A stretch of 64,000 nt of DNA from an uncultured Bacteroidota bacterium (GCA_937928385.1 CALEZD010000124.1:1-64000); one strand, 5' to 3'; positions 9,042 to 18,103 are shown, counted from the first letter of the stretch. Notes: a model not told the origin generated them from the sequence alone. Numbers and translations: made by a program.

Positions 9042-10139
9042 ATGAGCAGGAACGGGAAAGTATTGGTGGCGATGAGCGGTGGTATAGACAGTACCATCAG
9101 TGCCTTGATGCTTCATAACCAGGGTTATGATGTAGTGGGCATTACTATGAAGACATGGGACTACGCCACATCGGGCGGGGGCAAAAAAGAAACGGGTTGC
9201 TGCAACCTCGATTCCTTTAATGATGCCCGCCAGGCTGCTGTAGAGCACGGGTTCCCGCATTATGTGCTGGATATACGTGAGGAATTCGGCGATTTTGTCA
9301 TCAACAACTTTGTAGAAGAATATATAGCAGGCCGCACGCCCAATCCCTGTGTATTGTGCAATACGCATATCAAATGGGCTGCATTGCTGAAACGTGCGGA
9401 TGCGCTTGGCTGCGATTTTATTGCTACAGGCCACTATGTAAAAGTGCGGGAAGAAAACAGCCGCTATGTATTATCTAAAGCCAAAGACCTGACCAAAGAC
9501 CAGAGCTATGTGCTGTGGGGGTTGGGGCAGGACTGCCTCTCGCGCAGTATATACCCGCTGGGCGATTACCTGAAGACCGAAGTGCGGCAGATAGCCTACG
9601 ATATGGGCTATGAAGAACTGTCTAAAAAAGCGGAGAGCTACGAGATATGTTTTGTTCCTGACAACGATTATCGTGGTTTCCTGAAAAGGAATGACCCGGC
9701 GCTGGAAGCAGAAGTGGCAGGAGGAGATTTTGTATTGTCCAGCGGTGAGGTAATAGGTAAACACGCAGGTTATCCATTCTATACCATCGGCCAGCGCAAA
9801 GGGCTGGGCATAGCATTGGGCAAACCTATGTTTGTAACCAAAATCATACCCGAAACAAACACGGTAGTATTAGGCCCTCCTGAAGAACTGCAGCAAAGCA
9901 AAATGCTGGTAGGCGGTATCAATATGATTAAATATGACGCTGTACCCGATGGCATGGAGGCCGTAACCAAAATCCGCTACAAAGACCCCGGCAGCGAGAG
10001 CATATTGCATGTGAAAAATGACCTGGTTGAGGTGCATTTTGACCATTCTGTTAATAGCATTGCTCCCGGGCAGTCAGCCGTGTTTTACGAGGGTGATGAT
10101 GTAGTGGGCGGTGGTATTATCAGGGCGGGTTTTGAGTGA
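9042..10139 (+). CDS. mnmA: tRNA-specific 2-thiouridylase MnmA
   Basis: 365 residues. It thiolates U34 of tRNAs for Lys, Glu and Gln, using ATP and a persulfide relay. The N-terminal ATP pyrophosphatase loop is AMSGGIDST (usually SGGVDSS), the first catalytic Cys is in NPCVLCN, and the second Cys is in EICFVPDNDYRGFL. The GQRKGLGIALGKP segment and the C-terminal beta barrel are present, and length is normal. It diverges from aroB and has its own TAACTTTG promoter element. Confidence 0.96.
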   Translation: MSRNGKVLVAMSGGIDSTISALMLHNQGYDVVGITMKTWDYATSGGGKKETGCCNLDSFNDARQAAVEHGFPHYVLDIREEFGDFVINNFVEEYIAGRTPNPCVLCNTHIKWAALLKRADALGCDFIATGHYVKVREENSRYVLSKAKDLTKDQSYVLWGLGQDCLSRSIYPLGDYLKTEVRQIAYDMGYEELSKKAESYEICFVPDNDYRGFLKRNDPALEAEVAGGDFVLSSGEVIGKHAGYPFYTIGQRKGLGIALGKPMFVTKIIPETNTVVLGPPEELQQSKMLVGGINMIKYDAVPDGMEAVTKIRYKDPGSESILHVKNDLVEVHFDHSVNSIAPGQSAVFYEGDDVVGGGIIRAGFE

Positions 10140-10263
10140 TAACTCGCTCAATATCAGCAAAAAGTCATATATCGGATGAAATTCCCGGATTAAGCCTGCT
10201 GAAAATATTAACTTTTCATTTCTTTAGTTATATTTACGGTAATAACTGTATACATAATTTGAT

Positions 10264-11001
10264 ATGATCAGGAAGTCGCTACCTTTCTTACTATTGGCAT
10301 TGGCATTTACCGTTACTATGTTTTCCTGCAAGAAACCGGATGACAGGCCGGCACCCCCGCAGGCGGAACAGGAGTATTATCCTTTGGAAAAGGGTAAATG
10401 GGTATTGTATGAAGTAGATTCAACGATATGGGATGATACATTCTGCGTAGAGCGCTTTTACCACTACCAGGTAATGCACAGGGTAGCCGATACATTTACG
10501 GATGCGCAGGGACGCCCCTCCTACAGGGTGGAAACCTATATCAGGAAAAAAGTACTGGATGAGTGGGAACCGCATAGCGTATTTTATGTAACCAATACAA
10601 AGGTGACACTGGAGATGGTGTACGACCAGTTGAGGTACATCAAAATGGTGTTTCCTATACAGGAAGGTGAAAAATGGAAAGGTAATAACTACATCCTGAC
10701 CAAAGACCCGGATTACGCCTATTACGATAATTGGGATTATTATTACAAAAATGTACAGCATCCGTTCAATACAGGTTATAAAGTATTTGACAATACAGTA
10801 ACCGTTGAGCAAATAGACGAAGCTGTAGGTGACCCGATAGTATATCCTGAAGAAAATGCATCACGCACCAGCAGCCGCGAAGTATATGCTTCGGGCGTGG
10901 GCATGGTGTATCGCGAATACATCAGGTGGACATACGATGCCGCTACAACCAAATGCCGCAAGGGCAATGGTGTGGTGATGAAGGCCGTTGACCACAACTG
11001 A
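10264..11001 (+). CDS. lipoprotein of unknown function
   Basis: 245 residues. The signal peptide ends in a lipobox (TMFSC, Cys22) followed by KKPDD, so it is predicted to be a membrane-anchored lipoprotein. The body has repeated aromatic/charged strands (YPLEKGKWVLYEVDST; YYYKNVQHPFN) reminiscent of a lipocalin-like barrel, but no family is recognised with confidence. Its end lies 17 bases before the ATG of the following T9SS subtilase, so the two are probably expressed together. Confidence 0.75.
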   Translation: MIRKSLPFLLLALAFTVTMFSCKKPDDRPAPPQAEQEYYPLEKGKWVLYEVDSTIWDDTFCVERFYHYQVMHRVADTFTDAQGRPSYRVETYIRKKVLDEWEPHSVFYVTNTKVTLEMVYDQLRYIKMVFPIQEGEKWKGNNYILTKDPDYAYYDNWDYYYKNVQHPFNTGYKVFDNTVTVEQIDEAVGDPIVYPEENASRTSSREVYASGVGMVYREYIRWTYDAATTKCRKGNGVVMKAVDHN

Positions 11002-11017
11002 TAATAAACCTACAAGT

Positions 11018-12670
11018 ATGTGCAGGGGATTGGTTTTGTGTTTTGTGGGATTACTCATTCTTTCATTTTCGGCGTTTGCGCAACCGCAATACGGATTCCG
11101 TATCAGTTTTACGGATAAAGCCGGTACTACGCACAGTTTAACTAACCCGCTGGGCTTCTTGTCGCAGCGAGCTATAGACAGGCGTACGGCCCAGAACATT
11201 GCCATAGACAGTACCGACCTGCCTGTTTCCCCGGCTTATATGGATAGTGTGCTGACGCTGTCAGGCGGCAAATTGCATATAACATCCAGGTGGTTTAATT
11301 ACACAGTATTGCTGCTGAATGATTCTTCAGACATCCTCACATTGCAGGGCAAGCCATTTATTGATACCATTGTTTACATCGCTTACTATCCTTTGGGCCT
11401 GCATAAGCCTGGTAAAGAAATTCCACCCGTACAAAAGAAAACCACAGGATCCGCAATATATTATGGGGATGCCTGGCAACAAACATCTTTGGTTCGGGGC
11501 GATTACCTGCATGATATTGGCCGCAAAGGAGAAGGTAAGTTAATAGCTGTATTGGATGAAGGTTTTGAAGGCGTAGATACCGGCCCTGCGTTTGACAGCC
11601 TGATGAACAGCAACAGGCTGATAGACCAGTATAATTACCGCGATGCTGTGAGCAATGTGTTTATGAACGGGCTGCATGGCACTACATCTTTAAGTACCAT
11701 GGCGGGTAACCTGCCCGGCACCTATGTAGGCACAGCACCTTATGCTGATTATGCCCTATACATTACTGAAATACAAGGCAGTGAACAGGTGATAGAAATG
11801 GACAATATAGTTGCCGCATCAGAAAGAGCGGATAGTGTAGGGGCAGACATCATCACTATTTCTTTGGGCTACGACAGGTTCAATTTGCCAACAATGTTTT
11901 CGCTGACTTATGCTGATATAGACGGTAAAACTACAATAGCGGCTAAGGCTGCTAATATGGCTACAACCAAAGGCATATTATTTGTAGCATCTGCCGGCAA
12001 CGAGGGTGGGGGTTCCTGGAACTATATACTTACCCCCGGCGATGCGGATAGTGCTATTACAGTAGGTTCTGTAGGACTGGACAAGGTACCGGCAGGCAAT
12101 AGCGGTTATGGCCCCAATTCATCAGGACGAATAAAACCTGATGTATGTATGGTAGGGCAGCCTGCATCTGTCATGCGCAATGGACCTAATCCAATGCTAT
12201 CCAGCGGTACGTCCTGGGCTACGCCGCAACTGGCGGGATGGGCTGCCTGCCTGATGCAAACCAGTACCACGCTTACCCCTTACCAGGTACGCACAGCCAT
12301 ACAGAAGAGCGCACACGTATATAATAATCCCGGTGTGCAATTGGGATATGGAGTACCCAATTTTCATGCAGCGCTGGATTATTTAAATATCAAGGACTTG
12401 CCTAAAATGCCCGATAACGGCAACTGGCTGACGGTAAGCCCCAATCCCTTCGACGAACAAATAACCATACGTGTATACAGCGAACAAAAGAATACTGTAG
12501 AAATAGTATTGACAGATATAAGCGGTAAGGTAGTATATACCATATCTGCCGATGCCGCTAACGGTGTACGCACTATCCAGCCTGAATTGCCTGGACTCAC
12601 TCCCGGTGTTTATTTCCTGAAGGGCACGATGGGCGATAAAACAATCACACAGAAACTACTGAAGCGCTAA
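11018..12670 (+). CDS. S8 (subtilisin-like) serine protease with T9SS tail
   Basis: 550 residues. Signal peptide MCRGLVLCFVGLLILSFSAFAQ by Sec. The catalytic triad of family S8 is visible: Asp180 in AVLDEGF, His220 in LHGTTS, Ser399 in SSGTSWATPQ, and the oxyanion Asn328 in SAGNEGG. The C-terminal ~80 residues are a T9SS type A sorting domain (VSPNPFDEQITI ... TPGVYFLKG ... KLLKR), so it is predicted to be a cell-surface or released protease. The start is the ATG at 11018: an in-frame TTG at 10988 overlaps the upstream gene and would put a charged stretch before the signal peptide. The 3' end overlaps the convergent rRNA methyltransferase gene by 4 bases. Confidence 0.92.
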   Translation: MCRGLVLCFVGLLILSFSAFAQPQYGFRISFTDKAGTTHSLTNPLGFLSQRAIDRRTAQNIAIDSTDLPVSPAYMDSVLTLSGGKLHITSRWFNYTVLLLNDSSDILTLQGKPFIDTIVYIAYYPLGLHKPGKEIPPVQKKTTGSAIYYGDAWQQTSLVRGDYLHDIGRKGEGKLIAVLDEGFEGVDTGPAFDSLMNSNRLIDQYNYRDAVSNVFMNGLHGTTSLSTMAGNLPGTYVGTAPYADYALYITEIQGSEQVIEMDNIVAASERADSVGADIITISLGYDRFNLPTMFSLTYADIDGKTTIAAKAANMATTKGILFVASAGNEGGGSWNYILTPGDADSAITVGSVGLDKVPAGNSGYGPNSSGRIKPDVCMVGQPASVMRNGPNPMLSSGTSWATPQLAGWAACLMQTSTTLTPYQVRTAIQKSAHVYNNPGVQLGYGVPNFHAALDYLNIKDLPKMPDNGNWLTVSPNPFDEQITIRVYSEQKNTVEIVLTDISGKVVYTISADAANGVRTIQPELPGLTPGVYFLKGTMGDKTITQKLLKR

Positions 12671-13779
12671 GCCGTTTTTTCTAAGACAGCTATAAACATA
12701 CTGTCGGCGTGTATGTCTATGCCGTTGATGACTTCCATTTCTTTTACGGTCATGCCCGTTTGTGCAGTTAAATGTTGCACTACTTCTTCATTCTCTATGC
12801 TGAAAACCGAGCAGGTAATGTAATATAGTTTACCGCCGGGTTGCAGGTATTGCGCCGCGTTTACAGCAATTTGTTTTTGGCGGGCTGCATATTCGTCTGC
12901 CGTGGCGGGGTCGAAGAAATACATTTGCTCGGGTGTGCGCGCCCATGTGCCTGAACCTGTGCAAGGTACATCGCAAATGATATTGTCGAACCTTTTATCC
13001 TTCATTATATCTTCCAGTTGTGCAGCATTGGCTACATCCACCTCGTAAGCAGTGGGCATGATATGGCTGTAAGTGCGGAATCGTTCCTTCAGGTTGTTGA
13101 GTATGCTTTTACGTGTGTCTGATACAGTGAGGTCGGCAAGGGGTTCTTTGTCTTTCAGCAAGAGTGATTTGCCCCCTGCGCCGCTGCAGGCATCCCACCA
13201 TTTTTCATAGGGGGTGGCGGTAAAGTATTCGCTTGTTTTTTGCGAAGAGGCATCCTGCACCACATACGCAAAAGGCGGCAGCCATTTGTCAACGGGTGTG
13301 CCGTTAGGCAGCGCCAGGCAACTGTTAGTAATCAACTGATATGGCACCTGCTGTTCCTCCAGTATCTCCAGCAGTTTGCCTTTGTTCTTGCGTATGCGTA
13401 TGAACAACGAGGGCTGCGTGAGCATACTGTTCAGCCATGCTTCTTTTGTGATACCGGGCGACAACTGCAAGTCGTAAGGGAAAAGTTGATTCAATTGAAC
13501 ATCGTGTGCGATGCCTAATCCTTCCGTTAATTGCAACAGCCGGGCGTTGTTTGTATCGCACAGCCGCAGGCAGGTAGCCATTTTCTCCTTCAATGGCAGT
13601 GTTTCATCCAACGCTTTACTACATCTGTACCAGCTATAGGCCATTTCGCTCAGCATCTTACGGTCGCGACTGCCCAGTTTTGGGTATTGCCTGTAATAGC
13701 CCTTCAGGAAATGCACCAGTGGCACAGTGCCGTCGTAGCTGTTGATAATGGTTTCGATATGTTGCCAGATGTAATGCAA
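12667..13779 (-). CDS. RsmB/NOP-family rRNA m5C methyltransferase
   Basis: 370 residues, cytoplasmic. SAM-dependent C5-cytosine methyltransferase of the RsmB/RsmF group. SAM site WWDACSGAGGKSLLLKD, motif IV with catalytic Cys DVPCTGSGTWAR, and the second Cys in YITCSVFSIENEEVV. The N-terminus (SRDRKMLSEMAYSWYR) matches the NusB-like start of Bacteroidota homologues. The start codon is TTG at 13779: an in-frame TAA lies two codons upstream, and the next ATG (residue 42) would remove this conserved part. The exact rRNA position cannot be told from sequence alone. Convergent with the subtilase, overlapping by 4 bases. Confidence 0.88.
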   Translation of the reverse strand: MHYIWQHIETIINSYDGTVPLVHFLKGYYRQYPKLGSRDRKMLSEMAYSWYRCSKALDETLPLKEKMATCLRLCDTNNARLLQLTEGLGIAHDVQLNQLFPYDLQLSPGITKEAWLNSMLTQPSLFIRIRKNKGKLLEILEEQQVPYQLITNSCLALPNGTPVDKWLPPFAYVVQDASSQKTSEYFTATPYEKWWDACSGAGGKSLLLKDKEPLADLTVSDTRKSILNNLKERFRTYSHIMPTAYEVDVANAAQLEDIMKDKRFDNIICDVPCTGSGTWARTPEQMYFFDPATADEYAARQKQIAVNAAQYLQPGGKLYYITCSVFSIENEEVVQHLTAQTGMTVKEMEVINGIDIHADSMFIAVLEKTA

Positions 13780-13824
13780 AGCTTAATTCAAAAGTTAAAC
13801 GTAAAAATTCAAAAGACGATTCAA

Positions 13825-14151
13825 TTACTCCGACACAAACTTCAATCCCACTACAGAAAGTATCAGTGTAACAATAAAGAACAACCGCCAGAAACTTGCC
13901 GGCTCTTTAAAGAAAATAATTCCAACTATCACTGTACCTACAGCGCCAATTCCTGTCCATACGGCATAGGCGGTGCCCATAGGTATAGTTTGCGAAGCCT
14001 TGTATAATAGGAACATACTTGCTGAAAGGCAAACCAGGAACAAGAACATCCAAAAATAAAACTGGCTGCCGGCAGCAAACTTAGCCTTAGACAAACAAGC
14101 TGCGAAAGCTACTTCAAACAATCCTGCTATTATCAATATCAACCAATTCAT
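13825..14151 (-). CDS. SMR-family small exporter, Gdx/SugE type
   Basis: 108 residues with four transmembrane helices filling the whole protein. The essential glutamate of the family is Glu13 (IAGLFEVAFA). The signature IPMGTAYAVWTGIGAVG and GIIFFKEPAS match the SugE/Gdx branch (guanidinium export) better than EmrE. No guanidine riboswitch was found upstream: the short gap to odhB holds only that gene's terminator. It probably has its own promoter after that hairpin. Substrate is an inference from subfamily motifs. Confidence 0.85.
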   Translation of the reverse strand: MNWLILIIAGLFEVAFAACLSKAKFAAGSQFYFWMFLFLVCLSASMFLLYKASQTIPMGTAYAVWTGIGAVGTVIVGIIFFKEPASFWRLFFIVTLILSVVGLKFVSE

Positions 14152-14166
14152 ACCGGGTATGTTTTA

Positions 14167-14199
14167 TTAAAAAATGCCGGATTTTTACACCCGGCATTA
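14167..14199 (-). terminator. terminator of odhB
   Basis: On the minus strand ATGCCGG ... CCGGCAT with a 10-base loop followed by a run of T (plus-strand A run 14169-14174), between odhB and the SMR gene. Confidence 0.8.
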
Positions 14200-14226
14200 T
14201 CAAAATATAATTGTTCACTTTGTTCT

Positions 14227-15456
14227 TTACAATTCCAGCAAAGTCTTCACAGGGTCTTTACCCATCAGCAGCAGTTCGGGATTTTCCAGCAGTTCTTTCA
14301 CCCGTACAAGGAAACTCACCGACTCACGGCCATCTATGATGCGGTGGTCGTAGCTCAGCGCCAGGTACATCATCGGGCGTACTTCTACTTTGCCATCTAT
14401 CACCATGGGGCGGTCCTGTATCTTGTGCATACCCAGTATGGCGCTCTGCGGTATGTTGATAATGGGCGTTGACATCAGCGAACCGAATACACCACCATTG
14501 GTAATGGTAAATGTCCCGCCGGTCATTTCTTCTATAGTCAGTTTGTTGTCGCGGGCCTTGGTAGCCAGTTCTTTTACTGCCAGCTCTATTTCGTGCATGC
14601 CCAGGCTTTCCGCGTTGCGTATTACGGGCACTACTAATCCTTTTGGCGCCGATACGGCAATGGATATATCGCAGTAGTCGTGGTAAATAATTTCGTCGCC
14701 ATCAATATAAGCGTTCACGGCAGGCCACTCCAGCAACGCATAGCAACAGGCTTTAGCGAAGAAGGACATAAAGCCCAGGTTCACTCCGTGCTGTTCTTTG
14801 AACACGTCTTTATACTTGGCACGTATAGCCATGATATTGGTCATATCCACCTCGTTGAAGGTAGTAAGCATGGCCGTGCTGTTCTTGGCTTCTACCAACC
14901 TGCGGCTTACGGTCTTACGCAGGTTGCTCATTTTCTTGCGGTCGTCGTTGCGGTTGATTTCGCCACCACCTATACGGCCCGGTGCTTCCATCGCTGCCAG
15001 CACATCTTTTTTAGTGATGCGTCCGCCGCCGCCGGTACCCTTTATATCCCCTGTGTTCAGCTTGTTTTCTGCCATCATGGTTTTAGCTACGGGTGTAGCC
15101 TTGGTGTCTGAAGCAGCAAGGGCTTTCTCTGTCTTTTTAGGTTCTTCTTTGGGTGCCGGTGCCGCATCTTTCTTAGCTGCTACCTTTTCCTCTTTAACCG
15201 GAGCAGCACCTGCGGGACGCTCAGCAGTTTCGTCTATTTTGCAGGCCAGGTCGCCAATGTTCAGCGTTTGCTCTTCCTGAGCTACGATATGCAGTATACC
15301 CGATTTTTCGGCATTCAGCTCAAAAGTGGCCTTTTCAGACTCCAGTTCGCACAGCACTTCATCGCGCTCTACCCATTCACCGTCTTTCTTCAGCCATTTT
15401 ACCAGTGTTACTTCGCTGATTGATTCGCCTACAGCGGGCACTTTTATCTCTATCAT
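14227..15456 (-). CDS. odhB: 2-oxoglutarate dehydrogenase E2 (dihydrolipoyl succinyltransferase)
   Basis: 409 residues. E2 core of the 2-oxoglutarate dehydrogenase complex: moves the succinyl group from E1 to CoA through a lipoyl arm. Lipoyl domain at the N-terminus with the lipoylated Lys in ELESEKATFEL; an Ala/Lys/Pro-rich linker; a peripheral-subunit-binding domain (GTGGGGRITKKDVL); and the catalytic acetyltransferase domain ending in the LSYDHRIIDGRESVSFL motif (His and Asp catalytic). The start is ATG 15456 (MIEIKVPAVGES); an in-frame TTG at 15510 adds 18 unrelated residues. E1 (odhA) is not adjacent in this window. Confidence 0.93.
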   Translation of the reverse strand: MIEIKVPAVGESISEVTLVKWLKKDGEWVERDEVLCELESEKATFELNAEKSGILHIVAQEEQTLNIGDLACKIDETAERPAGAAPVKEEKVAAKKDAAPAPKEEPKKTEKALAASDTKATPVAKTMMAENKLNTGDIKGTGGGGRITKKDVLAAMEAPGRIGGGEINRNDDRKKMSNLRKTVSRRLVEAKNSTAMLTTFNEVDMTNIMAIRAKYKDVFKEQHGVNLGFMSFFAKACCYALLEWPAVNAYIDGDEIIYHDYCDISIAVSAPKGLVVPVIRNAESLGMHEIELAVKELATKARDNKLTIEEMTGGTFTITNGGVFGSLMSTPIINIPQSAILGMHKIQDRPMVIDGKVEVRPMMYLALSYDHRIIDGRESVSFLVRVKELLENPELLLMGKDPVKTLLEL

Positions 15457-15559
15457 GAAAACTTGAACATTTGGGGATGCTAAATTAGCAAACCCACGGG
15501 TATTATTCAAAAACGAACCATTTTAGACAAATAGGTGTTTTTCTTAATAATGGATAATA

Positions 15560-16216
15560 ATGGAATGGTCGTCAATATTTACTGAAGATATACAAAAGGT
15601 GCTGGTAGCGGCACTGCTGGGCGCGATTATAGGTCTGGAACGCGAATGGAGTAGCAAACCCGCCGGTCTAAGAACACTGATACTGGTTTGCGCAGGCTCT
15701 GCCCTGTTTACCATCGTTTCTTATAATATAGCAGAATTGGACATGTTCGGGACAACCGATGTGAGCCGTATTGCCTCCAATATCGTTACGGGTATAGGTT
15801 TTATTGGTGCGGGCATCATCTTCAAAGGGAAAAATAATGTTCATGGGCTGACCACCGCAGCTACGGCATGGATGAGTGCGGCTATAGGTATGGCAGTAGG
15901 CACGGGCGATTATAACCTGGCTGTTGCTGCCACCATCGTGGTGTGGATTATACTGGTCATACTGCAATGGGTAGAAATAAGTCTGAATAAAATATCGGAA
16001 ACGATGACTTATAAAGTGAGTTTTGATATGGCTGCCGGGTTCAAATATGATGCATACTTTGAAGGGAAGGGATATAAACTGCGGGAAACAGCTTATCATA
16101 AAAAAGATGATGTCATTACCGTTCACTGGATTATCAGCGCATCGCGCAAAAAACATGAGATGGCCATTGCCCGGCTATTGAGCGATAAAAAGGTATTGGA
16201 AATGACATACGGTTAA
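15560..16216 (+). CDS. MgtC/SapB family membrane protein
   Basis: 218 residues. The N-terminal MgtC domain shows LLGAIIGLEREWSSKPAGLRT and four to five hydrophobic helices, then GIGFIGAGIIFKG and GLTTAATAWMSAAIG, the conserved family core. The C-terminal ~75 residues form a soluble ACT-like domain. MgtC proteins are linked to growth in low magnesium and to inhibition of ATP synthase; the substrate and exact role are unknown here. The stop overlaps the convergent crcB stop by 4 bases. Confidence 0.88.
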   Translation: MEWSSIFTEDIQKVLVAALLGAIIGLEREWSSKPAGLRTLILVCAGSALFTIVSYNIAELDMFGTTDVSRIASNIVTGIGFIGAGIIFKGKNNVHGLTTAATAWMSAAIGMAVGTGDYNLAVAATIVVWIILVILQWVEISLNKISETMTYKVSFDMAAGFKYDAYFEGKGYKLRETAYHKKDDVITVHWIISASRKKHEMAIARLLSDKKVLEMTYG

Positions 16217-16581
16217 CGCACCAACGCAATACCCCAGCGGCACAAAACAAGCCCGAGCACCAGGCTGAGTATGGTATATACTAATGCTGTGGTGGATTGT
16301 CTGCCTGCCAGCAGCATATTATTTTCCAGCGCAAAAGTAGAGAACGTGGTGAAAGCGCCACAGAACCCCGTTGCTAATACGAGCCAGGTATTGGCACCCA
16401 ACTGGCTGCGGTGTGCCAGGCCAAACAGCAGCCCGATGATAAAACACCCCAGGATATTTACAAAGAAAGTGCCGTAGGGGAAAGAAACAGGCAGATACTT
16501 ATCGGTCAAAAGCTTAACCCCGTAACGAGCTACACTACCGAAGAAACCACCAACACCCACCAGCAGGAATGCTTTAATCAT
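16213..16581 (-). CDS. crcB: fluoride channel FluC/CrcB
   Basis: 122 residues with four transmembrane helices. Family motifs: GVGGFFGSVARYG, PYGTFFVNILGCFIIG, and the ion-path motif GFCGAFTTFSTFALE. Acts as a dual-topology dimer that exports fluoride passively. Only one copy is present, consistent with a homodimer. The upstream 150 bases contain no recognisable fluoride riboswitch. Convergent 4-base overlap with the MgtC gene. Confidence 0.93.
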   Translation of the reverse strand: MIKAFLLVGVGGFFGSVARYGVKLLTDKYLPVSFPYGTFFVNILGCFIIGLLFGLAHRSQLGANTWLVLATGFCGAFTTFSTFALENNMLLAGRQSTTALVYTILSLVLGLVLCRWGIALVR

Positions 16582-16649
16582 GTACTAAAAGTAAAAATTA
16601 TTCGTAACTCAATTACTTTTCAAGGAACTCATGAGGTCGAAAGCAGTTC

Positions 16650-16695
16650 AAAAGCCAAAATTCAAAAAACGTTTCCGTTTTGAATTCTGGCTTTT
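16650..16695 (-). terminator. long imperfect hairpin between TolB-like gene and crcB
   Basis: An 18-bp inverted repeat with one mismatch (16650-16667 and 16678-16695; core ATTCAAAA / TTTTGAAT), AT-rich, ending in AAAA/TTTT. It lies 43 bases past the TolB-like stop and could terminate that transcript on the minus strand. Confidence 0.45.
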
Positions 16696-16703
16696 AACTT
16701 TTG

Positions 16704-16721
16704 TCTCGATAGCTATCGGGA
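16704..16721. repeat. CGATAGCTATCG palindrome
   Basis: Perfect 12-bp palindrome at 16707-16718, extended by TC/GA outer pairs to about 18 bp (TCTCGATAGCTATCGGGA). Palindromes of the CCCGATAGCTATCGGG type recur between genes in many Bacteroidota from my recollection; only one copy is in this window. Confidence 0.5.
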
Positions 16722-16737
16722 TTTAATTTCAACTTTT

Positions 16738-17880
16738 CTAATCCACCCAGTCCGCAATAAACATATTCGTTTCGCGGGTGCCTTTGTTGTTCCTGTTAGA
16801 ACTAAATAAGATGCGCTTGCCATCGGGCGAGAACATCGGGAAGGCATCAAAACCACCGTCGTGCGATATTTTTTCTAAGCCCGTACCATCTTCGTTAATG
16901 ATATACATATTGAAGGGGAAACCGCGCTCATACTCGTGGTTAGAAGCGAAGATGATGCGTTTGCCATCGGGCATCCAGTTGGGTGCCCAGTTAGCCTTAC
17001 CCAGGTTGGTGATTTGCTTTACATTGCTGCCGTCTGCATTGGCTACAAACACTTCCATATTGGTAGGCATTACCAGGCCTTGCGCCAGCAGGTCTTTATA
17101 TTCCTTTTGCTCTTCAGCGGTTTTGGGGCGAGAGGCACGCCATACAATTTTAGTTCCGTCTGGCGAGAACCATGCACCGCCATCATAACCCAGTTCTTTA
17201 GTTATCTGTTTTACATTGCTGCCGTCCAGGTTCATCACATACAGGTCCAGGTCGCCGTTGCGTGTAGAGGTGAACACTACTTTGTCACCTTTCGGAGAGA
17301 TGGTAGGCTCAGCATCGTAGCCCGGGGTATTCGTCAGTTGCTTCACCACTTTGCCATCCAGGTCGCCTATGAAGATGTCATAGCTGTCGTACACAGGCCA
17401 TACATACTTCTTCATTTTCTCCTTATCAGGTACCGGTGGACATTCTTTACCTGCCAGGTGCGTAGATGAGTACATAACATGTTTACCATCGGGCATCATG
17501 TACGAGCAGGTAGTACGTCCAGTGCCGGTGCTCACCATTTTGTATTCAAACTTTTCTTCTTTGGTTTGAGGCAATACACCATAGAATATCTGGTCGCATT
17601 CTATACCTTCTGCGGGGTTGGTGCGCTGGAATACTACTGTCTTACCATCGAAGCCAAAATATGCCTCTGCATTGTCGCCACCGGTTGTCAGCTGTATTAC
17701 ATTTTTAAAATGCTTTTCGTCTGAGTACACTAATGTATTAGTGTCTACCTCATGTACTGGTGTATCACCATGATGGCTGTGGCCGTGTCCTTCGTGTTCT
17801 TTTTCTGTATGCCCCTCTTCAGCCGGGCCACATGCAGCCGCCAACAGCAACATGCCGATAATACTGTATTTCTTCATCAA
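16738..17880 (-). CDS. TolB-like beta-propeller lipoprotein
   Basis: 380 residues. Lipobox LLLAAACG with Cys17, so anchored as a lipoprotein. Just after it is a short His/Glu-rich stretch (EEGHTEKEHEGHGHSHHGD), a possible metal-binding tether. The rest is a PD40/WD40-type propeller with repeated blades such as SPKGDKVVFTSTRNGDLDLYVMNLDGSN, MPDGKRIIFASN and SPDGKRILFSSNR (each repeat read separately). TolB-family propellers bind protein partners in the periplasm; no Tol-Pal genes are adjacent, so the role is open. A TACCTTTG promoter element and an inverted repeat lie upstream. Confidence 0.85.
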   Translation of the reverse strand: MMKKYSIIGMLLLAAACGPAEEGHTEKEHEGHGHSHHGDTPVHEVDTNTLVYSDEKHFKNVIQLTTGGDNAEAYFGFDGKTVVFQRTNPAEGIECDQIFYGVLPQTKEEKFEYKMVSTGTGRTTCSYMMPDGKHVMYSSTHLAGKECPPVPDKEKMKKYVWPVYDSYDIFIGDLDGKVVKQLTNTPGYDAEPTISPKGDKVVFTSTRNGDLDLYVMNLDGSNVKQITKELGYDGGAWFSPDGTKIVWRASRPKTAEEQKEYKDLLAQGLVMPTNMEVFVANADGSNVKQITNLGKANWAPNWMPDGKRIIFASNHEYERGFPFNMYIINEDGTGLEKISHDGGFDAFPMFSPDGKRILFSSNRNNKGTRETNMFIADWVD

Positions 17881-17894
17881 TTCTATTTTGGGCG

Positions 17895-17902
17895 CAAAGG
17901 TA
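17895..17902 (-). promoter_or_regulatory. -7 promoter element of the TolB-like gene
   Basis: TACCTTTG on the minus strand, an exact TAnnTTTG match, 14 bases before the ATG at 17880. Confidence 0.55.
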
Positions 17903-17941
17903 GTGGTAGCTTACTGAATAGCATATTATAAATGACAATAG

Positions 17942-17971
17942 ATTGTCACGATAGTGTCATGATGTGACAAT
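17942..17971 (-). promoter_or_regulatory. operator-like inverted repeat upstream of the TolB-like gene
   Basis: Perfect 8-bp inverted repeat ATTGTCAC (17942-17949) / GTGACAAT (17964-17971) with another TGTCA half-site between them (17955-17959). It is centred 61.5 bp upstream of the last base of the -7 element, a plausible activator position. Confidence 0.45.
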
Positions 17972-18003
17972 TCCTATAGCAGTGTGAGTTTTTGCAAAGA
18001 AGA

Positions 18004-18027
18004 AAGCCGATTCTATCGAACCGGCTT
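18004..18027 (-). terminator. terminator after tRNA-Asn
   Basis: Hairpin AAGCCGGTTC / GAATCGGCTT on the minus strand with short loop, starting a few bases past the tRNA 3' end and followed by TTCT. Confidence 0.65.
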
Positions 18028-18029
18028 TG

Positions 18030-18103
18030 CTCCCCCTTCAGGACTTGAACCTGAGACCCCCTGATTAACAGTCAGGTGCTCTAACCAACTGAGCTAAGGA
18101 GGA
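18030..18103 (-). tRNA. tRNA-Asn (GTT)
   Basis: Cloverleaf on the minus strand: acceptor TCCTCCT / AGGGGGA, D arm GCTC...GAGC, anticodon stem CCTGA / TCAGG with loop CTGTTAA (anticodon GTT), T loop TTCAAGT, discriminator G as expected for Asn. CCA is not encoded. Confidence 0.95.

Noticed and set aside
14152..14226. Possible guanidine riboswitch before the Gdx-type SMR gene
   Set aside because: The gap is 75 bases and is filled by the odhB terminator; no ACGR or GGGACG-type motifs.
16582..16737. Possible fluoride riboswitch before crcB
   Set aside because: The conserved GGNGAUGG...CCUGCC and CUGAUG parts are absent; only an AT-rich hairpin and a palindrome are seen.
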